Shown here: positions 1 through 10,014 of the stretch, piece after piece
How the letters are laid out: each line of letters opens with the position of its first letter
Numbering within the stretch: the stretch's first letter is position 1
DNA from: Aminobacter carboxidus
GTDB lineage: Bacteria > Pseudomonadota > Alphaproteobacteria > Rhizobiales > Rhizobiaceae
Direction: 5' to 3'
NCBI RefSeq assembly: GCF_014863355.1
Contig: NZ_JACZEP010000001.1
Location: forward strand, 310,001 to 374,000
DNA length: 64,000 nt
Translations under genes and position numbers: made by a program
The notes under the pieces: generated by a model
The model's input: the letters and a program-made list of their open reading frames with translations, nothing else
What the model was told of the DNA's origin: nothing
The model's database searches: none

Positions 1-215
1 CTGATCAGCGAGGCCTGGAAGGGGATCGCCGCCTTCTCCTCGATCTTCAGCATGATGTCCTTGAAGGTCAGCCCGGCATAGCTCTCGGCGATTTCCTCGG
101 CTGATATCTCGAAGCCGGCCGCGGTCAGCAGCTCTGCTTCGACGCGGGCGGCGATGATTTCGGAATCGACGAGCACGCCGTCGCAATCGAATATCACTAG
201 GTCTGGCTGGGTCAT
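1..215 (-). CDS. HAD-superfamily hydrolase, 3' part cut by window edge
   Basis: The reverse strand reads ATG at 215 and stays open to the window edge, giving 71 residues. The N-terminus carries FDCDGVLVDSE, which is HAD motif I with the nucleophile and acid/base aspartates, in the form typical of beta-phosphoglucomutase-like and phosphoglycolate-phosphatase-like enzymes. The following helical stretch is the start of the cap domain. The protein is expected to be a soluble phosphatase or phosphomutase; the substrate cannot be read from this fragment. It is divergent from ccrM, with 172 bp between the starts. Confidence 0.8.
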   Translation of the reverse strand, partial: MTQPDLVIFDCDGVLVDSEIIAARVEAELLTAAGFEISAEEIAESYAGLTFKDIMLKIEEKAAIPFQASLI

Positions 216-366
216 GGCAGTCCGGGAAGCTGGGGCGCCGAGGGCGCGCGGTCGGAAAAGTTCAAGGCGCGGCGATTACACCATTCTGGCCCGATCCGCA
301 AATTAGAACGCCCGCTTCATCAATTGTTTACGCTGATCGGTAACCATAACGGCGAGTAAATAGTAA

Positions 367-1521
<1,155 letters not shown>

Positions 1522-1530
1522 AGCTTCACC

Positions 1531-1551
1531 CGCGCCGGACTATCCGGCGCG
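1531..1551. terminator. Hairpin after ccrM, possible terminator
   Basis: A perfect 9-bp GC-rich stem (CGCGCCGGA / TCCGGCGCG) closes a 3-nt loop starting 10 nt after the ccrM stop. There is no clear T run behind it, so it may only protect the 3' end or terminate weakly. Confidence 0.4.
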
Positions 1552-1673
1552 AGCGTGCAGGCATCATTGGTCGCCGGTTCTGGACCTTCAGCGACCGCGC
1601 CGCGCCTGCCATAGAGATCGAATTCCGGCAGCCAAATTAGCCAGTCCGGGTTCGTCGATCGGCCGGTTTCCAG

Positions 1674-2285
1674 TCACCGTCCGATCCCGAGACGCTCGAG
1701 GTCCGCCTCGAGCGTTTTCGCATTTGTGAACAGCACGGCGTGCCAGCCAGCGGCGATGGCGCCGTCGACATTCTTCTGGCTGTCGTCGATGAACAGCGAA
1801 GCCTTCGGGTCGATACCGAAGGCGGCGACGTGATGGTCGTAGATGCGGCGGTCGGGCTTGATCAGGCCGATGTCGCCCGAAACCGTGACACCGCGTGGCT
1901 TTTCGAGGAACGGAAAGCGCTCGCGTGCCTCGCGGAACGTGTCAGAGGCCCAGTTGGTCAGCATGGTGACATCATGGCCGGCTTCGACCAGCCCTTCCAT
2001 CAGGGCGACGCTGTCGTCATAAGCGTGCGGCACCATATCGTGCCAATTCTGCCTGAAGGCGCGGATGCTGTTTTCATGCGCGGGGAAGTCGGCGATCAGC
2101 AGCGCCTCGGCCTCTTCCCAGGTGCGGCCGCGATCCTGCTCGATGTTCCACTCGCTGGTGCAGACATTGTCGAAGAACCAGCGGCGTTCGACCGGGTCGG
2201 GGATGATGCGGCTGAAGGGGATATCAGGATCGTAATGGATCAGGACCTTGCCGATATCGTAGACGATGTGGCGGATTTCGCTCAT
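1674..2285 (-). CDS. HAD-IA family hydrolase, YihX-like
   Basis: A 203-residue HAD phosphatase. Motif I reads VYDIGKVL near residues 8-15, the DxG variant found in YihX-type glucose-1-phosphatases and haloacid-dehalogenase-like proteins. Motif II is LTN, motif III is the lysine of GLIKPD, and motif IV is FIDDS. All four catalytic motifs are present, so an active soluble phosphatase is expected; substrate unknown. Its start lies 7 bp from the stop of mutY on the same strand, so the two are probably co-transcribed in the order mutY then this gene. Confidence 0.85.
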   Translation of the reverse strand: MSEIRHIVYDIGKVLIHYDPDIPFSRIIPDPVERRWFFDNVCTSEWNIEQDRGRTWEEAEALLIADFPAHENSIRAFRQNWHDMVPHAYDDSVALMEGLVEAGHDVTMLTNWASDTFREARERFPFLEKPRGVTVSGDIGLIKPDRRIYDHHVAAFGIDPKASLFIDDSQKNVDGAIAAGWHAVLFTNAKTLEADLERLGIGR

Positions 2286-2292
2286 GGTTTCG

Positions 2293-3405
2293 CTAAAGTC
2301 CTCGTTTCGTTGCGCCCGGTATGGCAGCTTCGATGACTTTTTTCATGACGCTTGGCAAGGCTTCGCCGGCGAGGTCGGCGGCCGCTGACCAGAAGTGGCC
2401 GTCTGGCGCCTGAACCGAGGTCGCTTCGGCGCGAAACACGTCGAGATCAAGGGTAAAATGGGTGAAAACGTGGGTGATGGTACCCGCGCGCTGCCAGTTC
2501 GCGGCGAACGGCGCGCTGTCGACACCGGTTGCACCATCGACGCGCGCGGTCCAGTCGGTGGTCGGCACCTCGGTCATGCCGCCGAGCAGGCCCTTGCCCG
2601 GGCGCTTGCGCAGCAGCACCGCACCATCGCTCCTGACGGCGACGAAGGCAGCTCCGCGCCGCCGCGGCCGCTCGGCCTTGGCCGGCTTGACGGGATAGAA
2701 TTCGGGATCGCCCGAGACGACGGCACTGCAGTCAGCACGCAACGGGCACAGCATGCAGCGCGGGCGCCGCGGCGTGCAGATGGTGGCGCCGAGATCCATC
2801 ATCGCCTGGGCGAAATCGCCGGGTCGTGCCGCAGCCAGCATGCGCTCGACATGGGCGCGGATCTCTACCTTGGCCTGGGGCAGGGGCGTTGCGATGGAAA
2901 ACAGGCGCGTGACCACACGCTCGACATTGCCGTCGATCACCGCAGCCGGACGGTTGAAGGCGATCGAGGTTATTGCGGCGGCCGTATAGGGTCCGATGCC
3001 AGGCAAAGCGCGTAGCCCGTCTTCGTTGTCGGGAAATCGGCTCCCTGGCAGGCGTGCCACTGTCTCGGCGCAGACCTTGAGATTGCGGGCGCGAGAATAA
3101 TAACCGAGCCCGGCCCAGGCCTTCATGACGTCTTCGGTCTCGGCGGCGGCCAGTGCGGCGACATCGGGCCACTTGTCGAGGAACGCGCGGAAATAGGGTT
3201 TTACCGCTTCGACCGTGGTCTGCTGCAGCATGATTTCCGACAGCCAGACACGATACGGGTCAGGGCGGATGCCGCGCTTCAGCTCGCTTGGCGGCGTACG
3301 CCACGGCAACTCGCGATGATGAACATCGTACCATTCGAGCAGCAGTGTCGCGATCCTGCCGTCCACATCGGTGGCGAGCTTGCGGCTGTCGGTTGGGGAT
3401 GCCAT
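2293..3405 (-). CDS. mutY: A/G-specific adenine DNA glycosylase MutY
   Basis: This 370-residue base-excision repair enzyme removes adenine mispaired with 8-oxoguanine. It shows the catalytic SEIMLQQT segment, the helix-hairpin-helix LPGIGPYTAAA followed by the conserved aspartate in VIDGNVERV, and a [4Fe-4S] cluster motif with cysteine spacing C-x6-C-x2-C-x5-C. A C-terminal NUDIX-like domain (FTHFTLDLDVF) recognises oxoG. The frame stays open 81 codons further upstream, but that extension is basic, not MutY-like, and overlaps the divergent DUF721 gene, so the ATG at 3405 is preferred. MutY and the downstream HAD gene form a likely operon. Confidence 0.93.
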   Translation of the reverse strand: MASPTDSRKLATDVDGRIATLLLEWYDVHHRELPWRTPPSELKRGIRPDPYRVWLSEIMLQQTTVEAVKPYFRAFLDKWPDVAALAAAETEDVMKAWAGLGYYSRARNLKVCAETVARLPGSRFPDNEDGLRALPGIGPYTAAAITSIAFNRPAAVIDGNVERVVTRLFSIATPLPQAKVEIRAHVERMLAAARPGDFAQAMMDLGATICTPRRPRCMLCPLRADCSAVVSGDPEFYPVKPAKAERPRRRGAAFVAVRSDGAVLLRKRPGKGLLGGMTEVPTTDWTARVDGATGVDSAPFAANWQRAGTITHVFTHFTLDLDVFRAEATSVQAPDGHFWSAAADLAGEALPSVMKKVIEAAIPGATKRGL

Positions 3406-3463
3406 TGATGAACTGGACTGCCTTCGGCGTTGCGTGTCGACAGGGGTGTTTCTGGAGAACGAC

Positions 3464-3961
3464 ATGGCAGGGAAAAGGTGGACGGGCAATCCCGTTCCGG
3501 TCAGCGATCTGGCAAACGCTATACTCGATCCCGTCCTGCGCAAGCGCACCGGCATCTCCGTCGGACTTGTCCAGTCATGGGAAGAGATCGTTGGGCCGCG
3601 CCTGGCCCACAACACCCGCCCGGAGAAGATCCAGTGGCCGCGGCGCATGCATGAGGATGATCCATTCGAGCCGGCCGTGCTGATCGTCGCATGCTCGGGG
3701 CCGGCGGCACTTCATCTCCAACACGAGACCGGCGAGATCATCGGTCGGGTCAATTCTTATCTCGGCTTCAACGCCATCGGCCGCATCCGCATCGTGCAGA
3801 AACCGGTGTCGAACACGGCCGCCAAGCCGCGTCCGCGGCTGCGCAAGCTGACCGATGCGGAGCAGGGCAAGCTTACCGGTGCGGTAAGATTCATCGAAGA
3901 CGAAGGACTGAAGGCATCGCTCGAAAAGCTGGGCGCGAGCATTCTGGGCAGCCGAAAGTAG
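3464..3961 (+). CDS. DUF721 (DciA-like) domain protein
   Basis: A 165-residue protein whose N-terminal half carries the DUF721 fold (LANAILDPVLRKRTG ... LVQSWEEIVGP). In other bacteria DUF721 proteins include DciA, which helps the replicative helicase; alphaproteobacterial members are poorly studied, so the role here is inferred only. The start is ATG 3464, preceded by GGAGAA with good spacing. An in-frame upstream ATG at 3371 would run into the divergent mutY start and is less likely. The gene lies 59 bp from mutY on the opposite strand. Confidence 0.75.
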   Translation: MAGKRWTGNPVPVSDLANAILDPVLRKRTGISVGLVQSWEEIVGPRLAHNTRPEKIQWPRRMHEDDPFEPAVLIVACSGPAALHLQHETGEIIGRVNSYLGFNAIGRIRIVQKPVSNTAAKPRPRLRKLTDAEQGKLTGAVRFIEDEGLKASLEKLGASILGSRK

Positions 3962-4104
3962 AAAATGCCGGCTTTCTCGCGCTTTCGTGATTGAAAGTGC
4001 GGCAAATTGCGATTGGTTTGGGGACAGCCATGCCTTAATTCGCGCCAACTATCGCTTTCACGTAACCGCACATTGCAAAATCCAACCATCGTCAGGTGAT
4101 TCGT

Positions 4105-4848
4105 ATGCTTCGTTCGATTTCTCGCAGGACCGCACTTACCGGGCTGGCTGCCGTTTCGGCTGCTGCGCTGCTTTCCGCTTGCAGCGATTCCGGCGAGCAG
4201 GCCAACGCAGCAACGCCCAAGCCTGCCGAGCCGGCGACCCCGGCCGCAACACCTGCCGCTCCGGCAACGCCCGTCCAGGCGGTGAAGGTGCCAGAGGCAC
4301 AGGGCACGGTCGACATGGCCAAGCTGGTTGAAGCCGGCAGCCTGCCCGACATGATCATCGGCAAGGCCGATGCGCCCGTCACCATCGTCGAATACGCCTC
4401 GATGACCTGCCCGCACTGCGCTCATTTCCATGAGACGACGCTGCCGGCGCTGAAGACCAAGTACATCGACACCGGCAAGGCGCGGCTGATCTACCGCGAG
4501 TTCCCCTTCGATCCGCTGGCCGAGGCAGGCTTCATGCTTGCGCGCTGCTCGAAGGATAACTACTTCCCGATGGTCGACGTGCTGTTCAAGCAGCAGCAGA
4601 GCTGGGCCGGTTCGCAGAACCCCAAGGACGCGCTGCTGCAGATCTCCAAGCTTGCCGGCTTTACACAGGAGTCGTTCGAGGCCTGCTTGACTGACCAGAA
4701 GCTTCTGGACGATATCAGGGCTGTGCGTGCCCGCGGCGAGAACGATTTCAAGGTCGACTCGACGCCGACCTTCTTCATCAACGGGAAAGTCTACAAGGGG
4801 GCAATGACGATTGAGGAAATGTCGGCGGTTATCGACGGCATGCTCTGA
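4105..4848 (+). CDS. DsbA-family thiol-disulfide oxidoreductase, lipoprotein
   Basis: A 247-residue exported thioredoxin-fold protein. The N-terminus has a twin-arginine-like SRRT, a hydrophobic stretch and a lipobox LSAC with Cys26, so it is probably a lipoprotein. An Ala/Pro/Thr-rich linker (about 30-60) precedes the DsbA/Com1 domain with active site CPHC at 102-105 and the cis-Pro region STPTFFING. It should oxidise or isomerise cysteines in envelope proteins. The ATG at 4105 has AGGTGA 5 nt upstream; an in-frame GTG at 4096 is an alternative. It is followed 60 bp later by smc. Confidence 0.88.
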   Translation: MLRSISRRTALTGLAAVSAAALLSACSDSGEQANAATPKPAEPATPAATPAAPATPVQAVKVPEAQGTVDMAKLVEAGSLPDMIIGKADAPVTIVEYASMTCPHCAHFHETTLPALKTKYIDTGKARLIYREFPFDPLAEAGFMLARCSKDNYFPMVDVLFKQQQSWAGSQNPKDALLQISKLAGFTQESFEACLTDQKLLDDIRAVRARGENDFKVDSTPTFFINGKVYKGAMTIEEMSAVIDGML

Positions 4849-4908
4849 CAGGCTCATAGCACCGAGGCAACGCAGCTTCGGTGCACCCTTCCGTGCGGAC
4901 TGGCGCGA

Positions 4909-7900
4909 ATGAAGTTTTCGCGCCTCCGCCTTCTCGGTTTCAAATCCTTTGTCGAGCCCGGCGAGTTCGTCATCGAACGCGGGCTCACCGGCATTGTCGG
5001 GCCGAACGGCTGCGGCAAGTCAAATCTTGTCGAGGCGTTGCGCTGGGTGATGGGCGAAAGCTCATACAAGAACATGCGGGCTTCCGGCATGGACGACGTC
5101 ATCTTCTCCGGTTCCGGCACGCGCCCGGCGCGCAATACCGCAGAAGTGACGCTGTTCCTCGACAACACCGACCGCACGGCGCCTGCCTCGTTCAACGATG
5201 CTGACGAATTGCAGGTGTCGCGCCGTATCGAGCGCGAGGCGGGTTCGGTCTATCGCATCAACGGCAAGGAAGCGCGCGCCAAGGACGTGCAGCTTTTGTT
5301 CGCCGACCAGTCGACCGGCGCGCGTTCGCCGTCGATGGTGGGGCAGGGCCGCATCGGCGAGCTGATCCAGGCTAAACCGCAGGCGCGCCGCGCATTGCTT
5401 GAAGAAGCGGCCGGTATTTCCGGCCTGCACACGCGCCGCCACGAGGCTGAGCTTCGCCTGCGCGCCGCCGAGCAGAATCTCGAACGCCTCGACGACGTTG
5501 TCGGCGAGCTGGAAAGCCAGATCGAAAGCTTGAAGCGCCAGGCCCGCCAGGCATCGCGCTTCAAGAACCTGTCGGCAGATATCCGCAAGGCGGAAGCCAC
5601 GCTGCTGCATCTGCGCTGGACGCTGGCCAAGGCGCAGGAAGGCGAGGCGCAATCAGCACTTGCGACTGCCACAGCCCTTGTCGGCGACCGTGCCGCAGCC
5701 CAGATGGCGGCGGCCAGGGACCAGGGCATCGGCGCCCACAAGCTGCCAGAGATGCGCGATACCGCGGCTGCTGCGGCTGCGACCTTCCAGCGGCTTTCCA
5801 TCGCCCGTTCGCAGCTTGAGGAAGAAGCGGGCCGCATCAATTCACGCCAGAGCGAACTCGATCGGCGCCTGCAGCAGCTCGATGCTGACATCGCGCGTGA
5901 ACAGCGCATGATCGGCGACAACGCCGCGATCCTGTCGCGCCTCGATGCCGAGGAAAAGTCGCTCAACGACGAAAATGCCGGCGCGACCGACCGCGAGACG
6001 CATACGCGCGCGGCCTTCGAAGAGGCGATGGCGACGCTGGCACTGACCGAGGCCGAGCTTGGCCGCCTGACCGCCGAGCGCGCCGAGGCGGCCGCCGGGC
6101 GCACCCAGGCCGAGCGGGCCATGCGTGACGCTGCCGAGCGCCGCGACCGCTTCGCTCGCCAGCTCAGCGAGCTCGACCGCGAGGCCGGCGAGATTGCGGC
6201 GCGGATTTCCGCGCTGGCCGATCCGGCGGAAAAGCAGATGCTCGCCGAAGCCGCCCAGGAAGCGCTTGAAGAAGCCGAGGTCGCTGCTACCGAGGCCGAG
6301 CGTTCGGTCACCGAGGCGCGGCAGGCCGAGGCTTCGTCACGTACGCCGCTGCAGGAAGCCAAGGCCGAGCTCGCGGGCATCGAGACCGAAGCGCGCACGC
6401 TGGCCAAGATCATCAACGCCGCGTCGGGCGATCTTTTCCCGGCGGTTCTGGAGCAGATCGGCGTCGAGCGCGGGTTCGAAACAGCACTGGGGGCTGCCCT
6501 CGGCGATGATCTCGAAGCAGCGCTCGACCGAGCCGCACCGGTGCATTGGAGCGATGCCAAGGTAGTTGCCACTGACCCGAAGCTGCCCGAAGGCGTACGC
6601 AGCCTCGCCGAAGTTGTTCGTGCTCCGCACCAGCTGGCGCGCCGTCTTGCACAGATCGGGGTTGTCGATGCCACGGACGCCGCAAGGCTGCAGCCGCTGC
6701 TGGCGCCGGGCCAAAGGCTGGTGAGCAAGCAGGGCGGGCTGTGGCGCTGGGATGGGCTGACCGCAAGCGCCGACGCTCCGACTGCCGCAGCACAGCGCCT
6801 TGCCCAGAAGAACCGGCTTGCCGAACTCGATGCCGAGGCGGTCCAGGCGACACTTTTGGTGCGCTCCGCCGAAGAGGCCCTGGCGCGCGCCGAAAATGCC
6901 GTCCGCGAAAACACCGAAGCCGAGCGCCAGGCACGTCAGGCATGGCGCGACGCGCAGCACCGTGTCGGTGCGGCACGCGATGCGTTGGCCCAGGCCGAAA
7001 AGGCGGCCGGTGAGTTGACCAGCCGCCGTGCTGCGCTGGATGAGGCACGCGCCCGTGTCGCCGACGCACATGAGGAAGCGCAGGCCGGCTACGTCGAAGC
7101 CGAGGACATGCTTGGCTCGGCGCCTGATCTCGCCGACCTTCAGCTGCGGCTCGAACAGCTTTCCGGTGCCGTGGCGCGCGATCGCTCGGCGGTTGCCGAC
7201 GCCCGCGCCGTGCATGACGGCCTCAACCGCGAGGCCGAGGCCAGGGTGCGTCGCCTGACGGCCATCGCAGCCGAACGCCAGAGCTGGGTGCTGCGTGCCG
7301 AAAGTGCCGCCGAACAGGTTGAAGCGCTTGCCGAACGGCGCGAGGAAGCCGCTGCCGAACGCGAAGTGCTGGCCGAAGCCCCTGATGAGCTCGACGCTCG
7401 CCGCCGGGCGCTGATGTCGCAGCTCACCCAGGCCGAGGCGCTACGCAAGGAAGCGTCCGATCGTCTCCAGGATGCGGAGAACAAGCAGTCGGTTCTCGAC
7501 AAGGCAGCAACCGCGGCCATCCAGGGACTGGCCGAAGCGCGCGAAGCCCGCGCGCGCGCCGAGGAGCGCCTGACCGCCGCCGACGAACGCCGTCGCGAGG
7601 TCGAAGCGCGCATCCAGGAGGTGCTGGCCACGCCGCCGCATCTCGTCATCCGCCACACCGGCCTCGAAGCCGACGACCCGATGCCCGATCCCGCCGAGAT
7701 CGAACGGACGCTGGAACGCCTCAAGATCGAGCGCGAGCGGCTCGGTGCGGTCAACCTGCGCGCTGAAGAAGAGCAGAAGGAATTGTCCGACCGCCTCGAG
7801 GCGATCGTCTCCGAGCGCGAGGACATCATTGAAGCGATCCGCAAGCTGCGCCAAGGCATCCAGGGGCTGAACCGCGAGGGTCGCGAGCGCCTGCTGGCAG

Positions 7901-8367
7901 CCTTCGACCTGGTCAATGGCCATTTCAAGCGGTTGTTCACTCATCTGTTCGGTGGCGGCACCGCCGAGCTTCAGCTGATCGAGTCGGAAGATCCGCTCGA
8001 AGCCGGTCTCGAAATTCTGGCCCGGCCGCCCGGCAAGAAGCCGCAGACCATGACGCTGCTTTCTGGCGGCGAGCAGGCATTGACTGCCATGGCGCTGATC
8101 TTTGCAGTGTTCCTGACCAATCCGGCACCGATCTGCGTGCTCGACGAAGTCGATGCGCCGCTCGACGACCACAATGTCGAGCGCTTCTGCAACCTGATGG
8201 ATGAGATGGCGGCGTCGACCGAGACGCGTTTCGTCGTCATCACCCACAACCCGATCACCATGGCTCGCATGAACCGCCTGTTTGGCGTCACCATGGCCGA
8301 GCAGGGCGTGAGCCAGTTGGTGTCTGTCGATCTCCAGGTCGCCGAATCCCTGCGCGAAGCAAGCTGA
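4909..8367 (+). CDS. smc: Chromosome segregation protein SMC
   Basis: A 1152-residue structural maintenance of chromosomes ATPase. The Walker A motif GPNGCGKSN is at about 31-39. Long Ala/Glu/Arg-rich coiled coils flank a central hinge at about 500-640. The ABC signature LLSGGEQ is near 1050 and the Walker B segment VLDEVDAPLDD near 1077-1087. Length and architecture are those of a complete SMC. It condenses and segregates the chromosome with ScpA/ScpB, which are not in this window. The gene ends 12 bp from the convergent glycosyltransferase gene. Confidence 0.97.
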   Translation: MKFSRLRLLGFKSFVEPGEFVIERGLTGIVGPNGCGKSNLVEALRWVMGESSYKNMRASGMDDVIFSGSGTRPARNTAEVTLFLDNTDRTAPASFNDADELQVSRRIEREAGSVYRINGKEARAKDVQLLFADQSTGARSPSMVGQGRIGELIQAKPQARRALLEEAAGISGLHTRRHEAELRLRAAEQNLERLDDVVGELESQIESLKRQARQASRFKNLSADIRKAEATLLHLRWTLAKAQEGEAQSALATATALVGDRAAAQMAAARDQGIGAHKLPEMRDTAAAAAATFQRLSIARSQLEEEAGRINSRQSELDRRLQQLDADIAREQRMIGDNAAILSRLDAEEKSLNDENAGATDRETHTRAAFEEAMATLALTEAELGRLTAERAEAAAGRTQAERAMRDAAERRDRFARQLSELDREAGEIAARISALADPAEKQMLAEAAQEALEEAEVAATEAERSVTEARQAEASSRTPLQEAKAELAGIETEARTLAKIINAASGDLFPAVLEQIGVERGFETALGAALGDDLEAALDRAAPVHWSDAKVVATDPKLPEGVRSLAEVVRAPHQLARRLAQIGVVDATDAARLQPLLAPGQRLVSKQGGLWRWDGLTASADAPTAAAQRLAQKNRLAELDAEAVQATLLVRSAEEALARAENAVRENTEAERQARQAWRDAQHRVGAARDALAQAEKAAGELTSRRAALDEARARVADAHEEAQAGYVEAEDMLGSAPDLADLQLRLEQLSGAVARDRSAVADARAVHDGLNREAEARVRRLTAIAAERQSWVLRAESAAEQVEALAERREEAAAEREVLAEAPDELDARRRALMSQLTQAEALRKEASDRLQDAENKQSVLDKAATAAIQGLAEAREARARAEERLTAADERRREVEARIQEVLATPPHLVIRHTGLEADDPMPDPAEIERTLERLKIERERLGAVNLRAEEEQKELSDRLEAIVSEREDIIEAIRKLRQGIQGLNREGRERLLAAFDLVNGHFKRLFTHLFGGGTAELQLIESEDPLEAGLEILARPPGKKPQTMTLLSGGEQALTAMALIFAVFLTNPAPICVLDEVDAPLDDHNVERFCNLMDEMAASTETRFVVITHNPITMARMNRLFGVTMAEQGVSQLVSVDLQVAESLREAS

Positions 8368-8379
8368 TCCCGAACTGCG

Positions 8380-9141
8380 CTACTTGAGCTTGAGGCTGTA
8401 GTGTTTGCGGTGGCGCCGGTAGTTGATCTGGCGTAGCGCGGTCTGGCCGAGTGCCTTGATCGACACCGTCCAATGCCGCCTCAGCTTGATCTCGTTGCGG
8501 TCGGCCTCGATCAGGCTGCCGCCGAGTTCCGCGCTGACGTCGGTCACGAGGTTGGGCTTGACCGACAGCACGCGCAGCTTTAGCTCCCAGAAGAACTTTA
8601 TGTCTTCGTCGATCTGGCGATAGATTGTCGGGCGGCTCAGCAGGCTTTCGGCGCCGCGCCGCGTGATCAGGTAGCCGACCATGCCGGCTGTCGGGCTGCC
8701 ATGCGATACGATGGCGATGTCAGCGACTTCGACGGAGCCGACGACCGGCCGATCCTGGAAATCGAAGAGCTTGAGGATATCCCATTCGACCGGCGCCTGT
8801 TGCAGCGCAGCTATACGCGCGGCAAAGTCGGCTGGCTCGAGCAGCCGGAAGTCGTCTTCAAGGATGAGAGCCATTGGCTCGTCGGTATCCAGGAAGGCGC
8901 GCATTGCCTTGCGATGGCTGGCATAGGCCGCCACTTCCGCAGGCGCCAACGGGCGTTTTGAACGCTTGCGGTTCTGCTTGGGATCGTAAAGATCAATAGT
9001 TTCAGTGCATTGAGGGGTAAGGCCTTCGACGAACGCGAAGGGCCACGAAAGCGCTGAAAGCTGTGCGTGCGCCGATTTGCGACGGGGCCCAGCTTCGGCA
9101 TCGACTGTCACGACGAGCGTGACCGGTAACGACGAAGTCAT
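8380..9141 (-). CDS. Glycosyltransferase family 25 protein
   Basis: A 253-residue GT25 (LPS beta-1,4-galactosyltransferase-like) protein. Typical features are the N-terminal beta strand (VTLVVTVDAEAGPRRKSAHAQL), the EGL segment, the GxxxSH-like AAYASHRKAM, and the acidic LILEDDF motif expected to bind metal and sugar nucleotide. It is likely a cytoplasmic enzyme acting on lipopolysaccharide or another surface glycan. It stands alone, with 177 bp to the tetR stop upstream. Confidence 0.85.
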   Translation of the reverse strand: MTSSLPVTLVVTVDAEAGPRRKSAHAQLSALSWPFAFVEGLTPQCTETIDLYDPKQNRKRSKRPLAPAEVAAYASHRKAMRAFLDTDEPMALILEDDFRLLEPADFAARIAALQQAPVEWDILKLFDFQDRPVVGSVEVADIAIVSHGSPTAGMVGYLITRRGAESLLSRPTIYRQIDEDIKFFWELKLRVLSVKPNLVTDVSAELGGSLIEADRNEIKLRRHWTVSIKALGQTALRQINYRRHRKHYSLKLK

Positions 9142-9287
9142 GTAGAGGCTCGCTTATATGCGTGTACCGCTAAACTACGCGCAACCATTGGGCAACATGG
9201 CCACGCGTTCGAATGCACCGATATTTTGTGCGGTGGTTGAATCTCACAAACTCGGCGCAACGTATAGTAGGAAAATGGCGCATATCG

Positions 9288-9318
9288 CAAAAGCCGCGCC
9301 CGGGGGACAGGGCCGGGC
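9288..9318 (-). terminator. Candidate terminator of the tetR gene
   Basis: Right after the tetR stop, reading the minus strand, a GCCCGG/CCGGGC stem (9318-9313 with 9303-9298) and 9-nt loop are followed by a T4 run at 9292-9289. Short T run, so only a moderate candidate. Confidence 0.4.
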
Positions 9319-9864
9319 CTAAGTGGAGGCCGCTTCGGCGAGCAGGTAGGTAAGCGCCATATTGCGCTCGTCATCATGCAAAATGTCCATGTCGAAGAGC
9401 TTCATGCTGCGCAGCCCTTCTATCACCAGGAACGCCACCATCAGCTTGGCGGTATCTGTTGTTTCCGACTTCAGCCGGTCGAGCAGCTGACGCTTGAAGT
9501 CCCTGACAGGATTGAGAAAATCGGGATCTTCGGCAAGCGCGGCGAGCACCCCGGCCGCTGACGGCTGCTTTTGTTCGCACTCCCGCGCCGACAGTTCAAT
9601 GTAGGCCGTCAGACTATTTTTGGTAGTATCGCCGCGCTTTGCCGCCTCTGCCGCCAGCGCATCCTCGAAGCTCTTGAGGTAGTCCTGCACCAGCGCCTGC
9701 ATCAGCTTGGCCTTGGTTGGGAAATTGTACAGCAGGCCGCCCTTCGATACACCCGCGCGTTGGGCCACCGCGTCAAGCGACAGGTTGCCCGGGCCGACGA
9801 TGTCGGCAAGTTCGCTGGCTGCGGCGAGGATTTTGTCGCGAGAGCTTGGTCTATGGCCCGACAT
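9319..9864 (-). CDS. TetR-family repressor of the divergent RND pump
   Basis: A 181-residue TetR regulator. The N-terminal ~50 residues form the DNA-binding domain (AGVSKGGLLYNFPTKAKLMQALV is the recognition-helix region). The C-terminal domain is of the TetR_C type and should bind an inducing ligand. It is divergent from an RND adaptor/permease pair. A perfect 16-bp palindrome sits in the intergenic promoter region at 9905-9920, which fits autoregulation plus repression of the pump until a substrate is bound. The ligand is unknown. Confidence 0.9.
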   Translation of the reverse strand: MSGHRPSSRDKILAAASELADIVGPGNLSLDAVAQRAGVSKGGLLYNFPTKAKLMQALVQDYLKSFEDALAAEAAKRGDTTKNSLTAYIELSARECEQKQPSAAGVLAALAEDPDFLNPVRDFKRQLLDRLKSETTDTAKLMVAFLVIEGLRSMKLFDMDILHDDERNMALTYLLAEAAST

Positions 9865-9897
9865 TGTGGTGTCTCCTTGGGATCACATTATCGTGGA

Positions 9898-9926
9898 TTG
9901 ACAATACCGTCCAGACGGTACAGTAA
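9898..9926 (+). promoter_or_regulatory. Promoter with overlapping TetR operator
   Basis: A -35 box TTGACA at 9898-9903 is followed by the perfect palindrome TACCGTC-CA-GACGGTA at 9905-9920, which fills the spacer. A -10 region lies around 9919-9926 (TACAGT or CAGTAA). Binding of the divergent TetR protein here would block RNA polymerase. The palindrome is seen directly; its assignment to this TetR is inference from position. Confidence 0.7.
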
Positions 9927-10014
9927 GCCCGCCGCTCTTGGGTTTTCCAAGAAACCGGTCCAATGTGCATCGCGGCCTTCCGGATGCCGATTCCTTACCG
10001 ATTGGGGATCTCCT

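Noticed and set aside
9571-10014. N-terminal extension of the RND adaptor back to 9571
   Set aside because: It would overlap most of the divergent tetR gene and the operator, and it lacks a signal sequence in the right place; TTG 10015 fits the family start.
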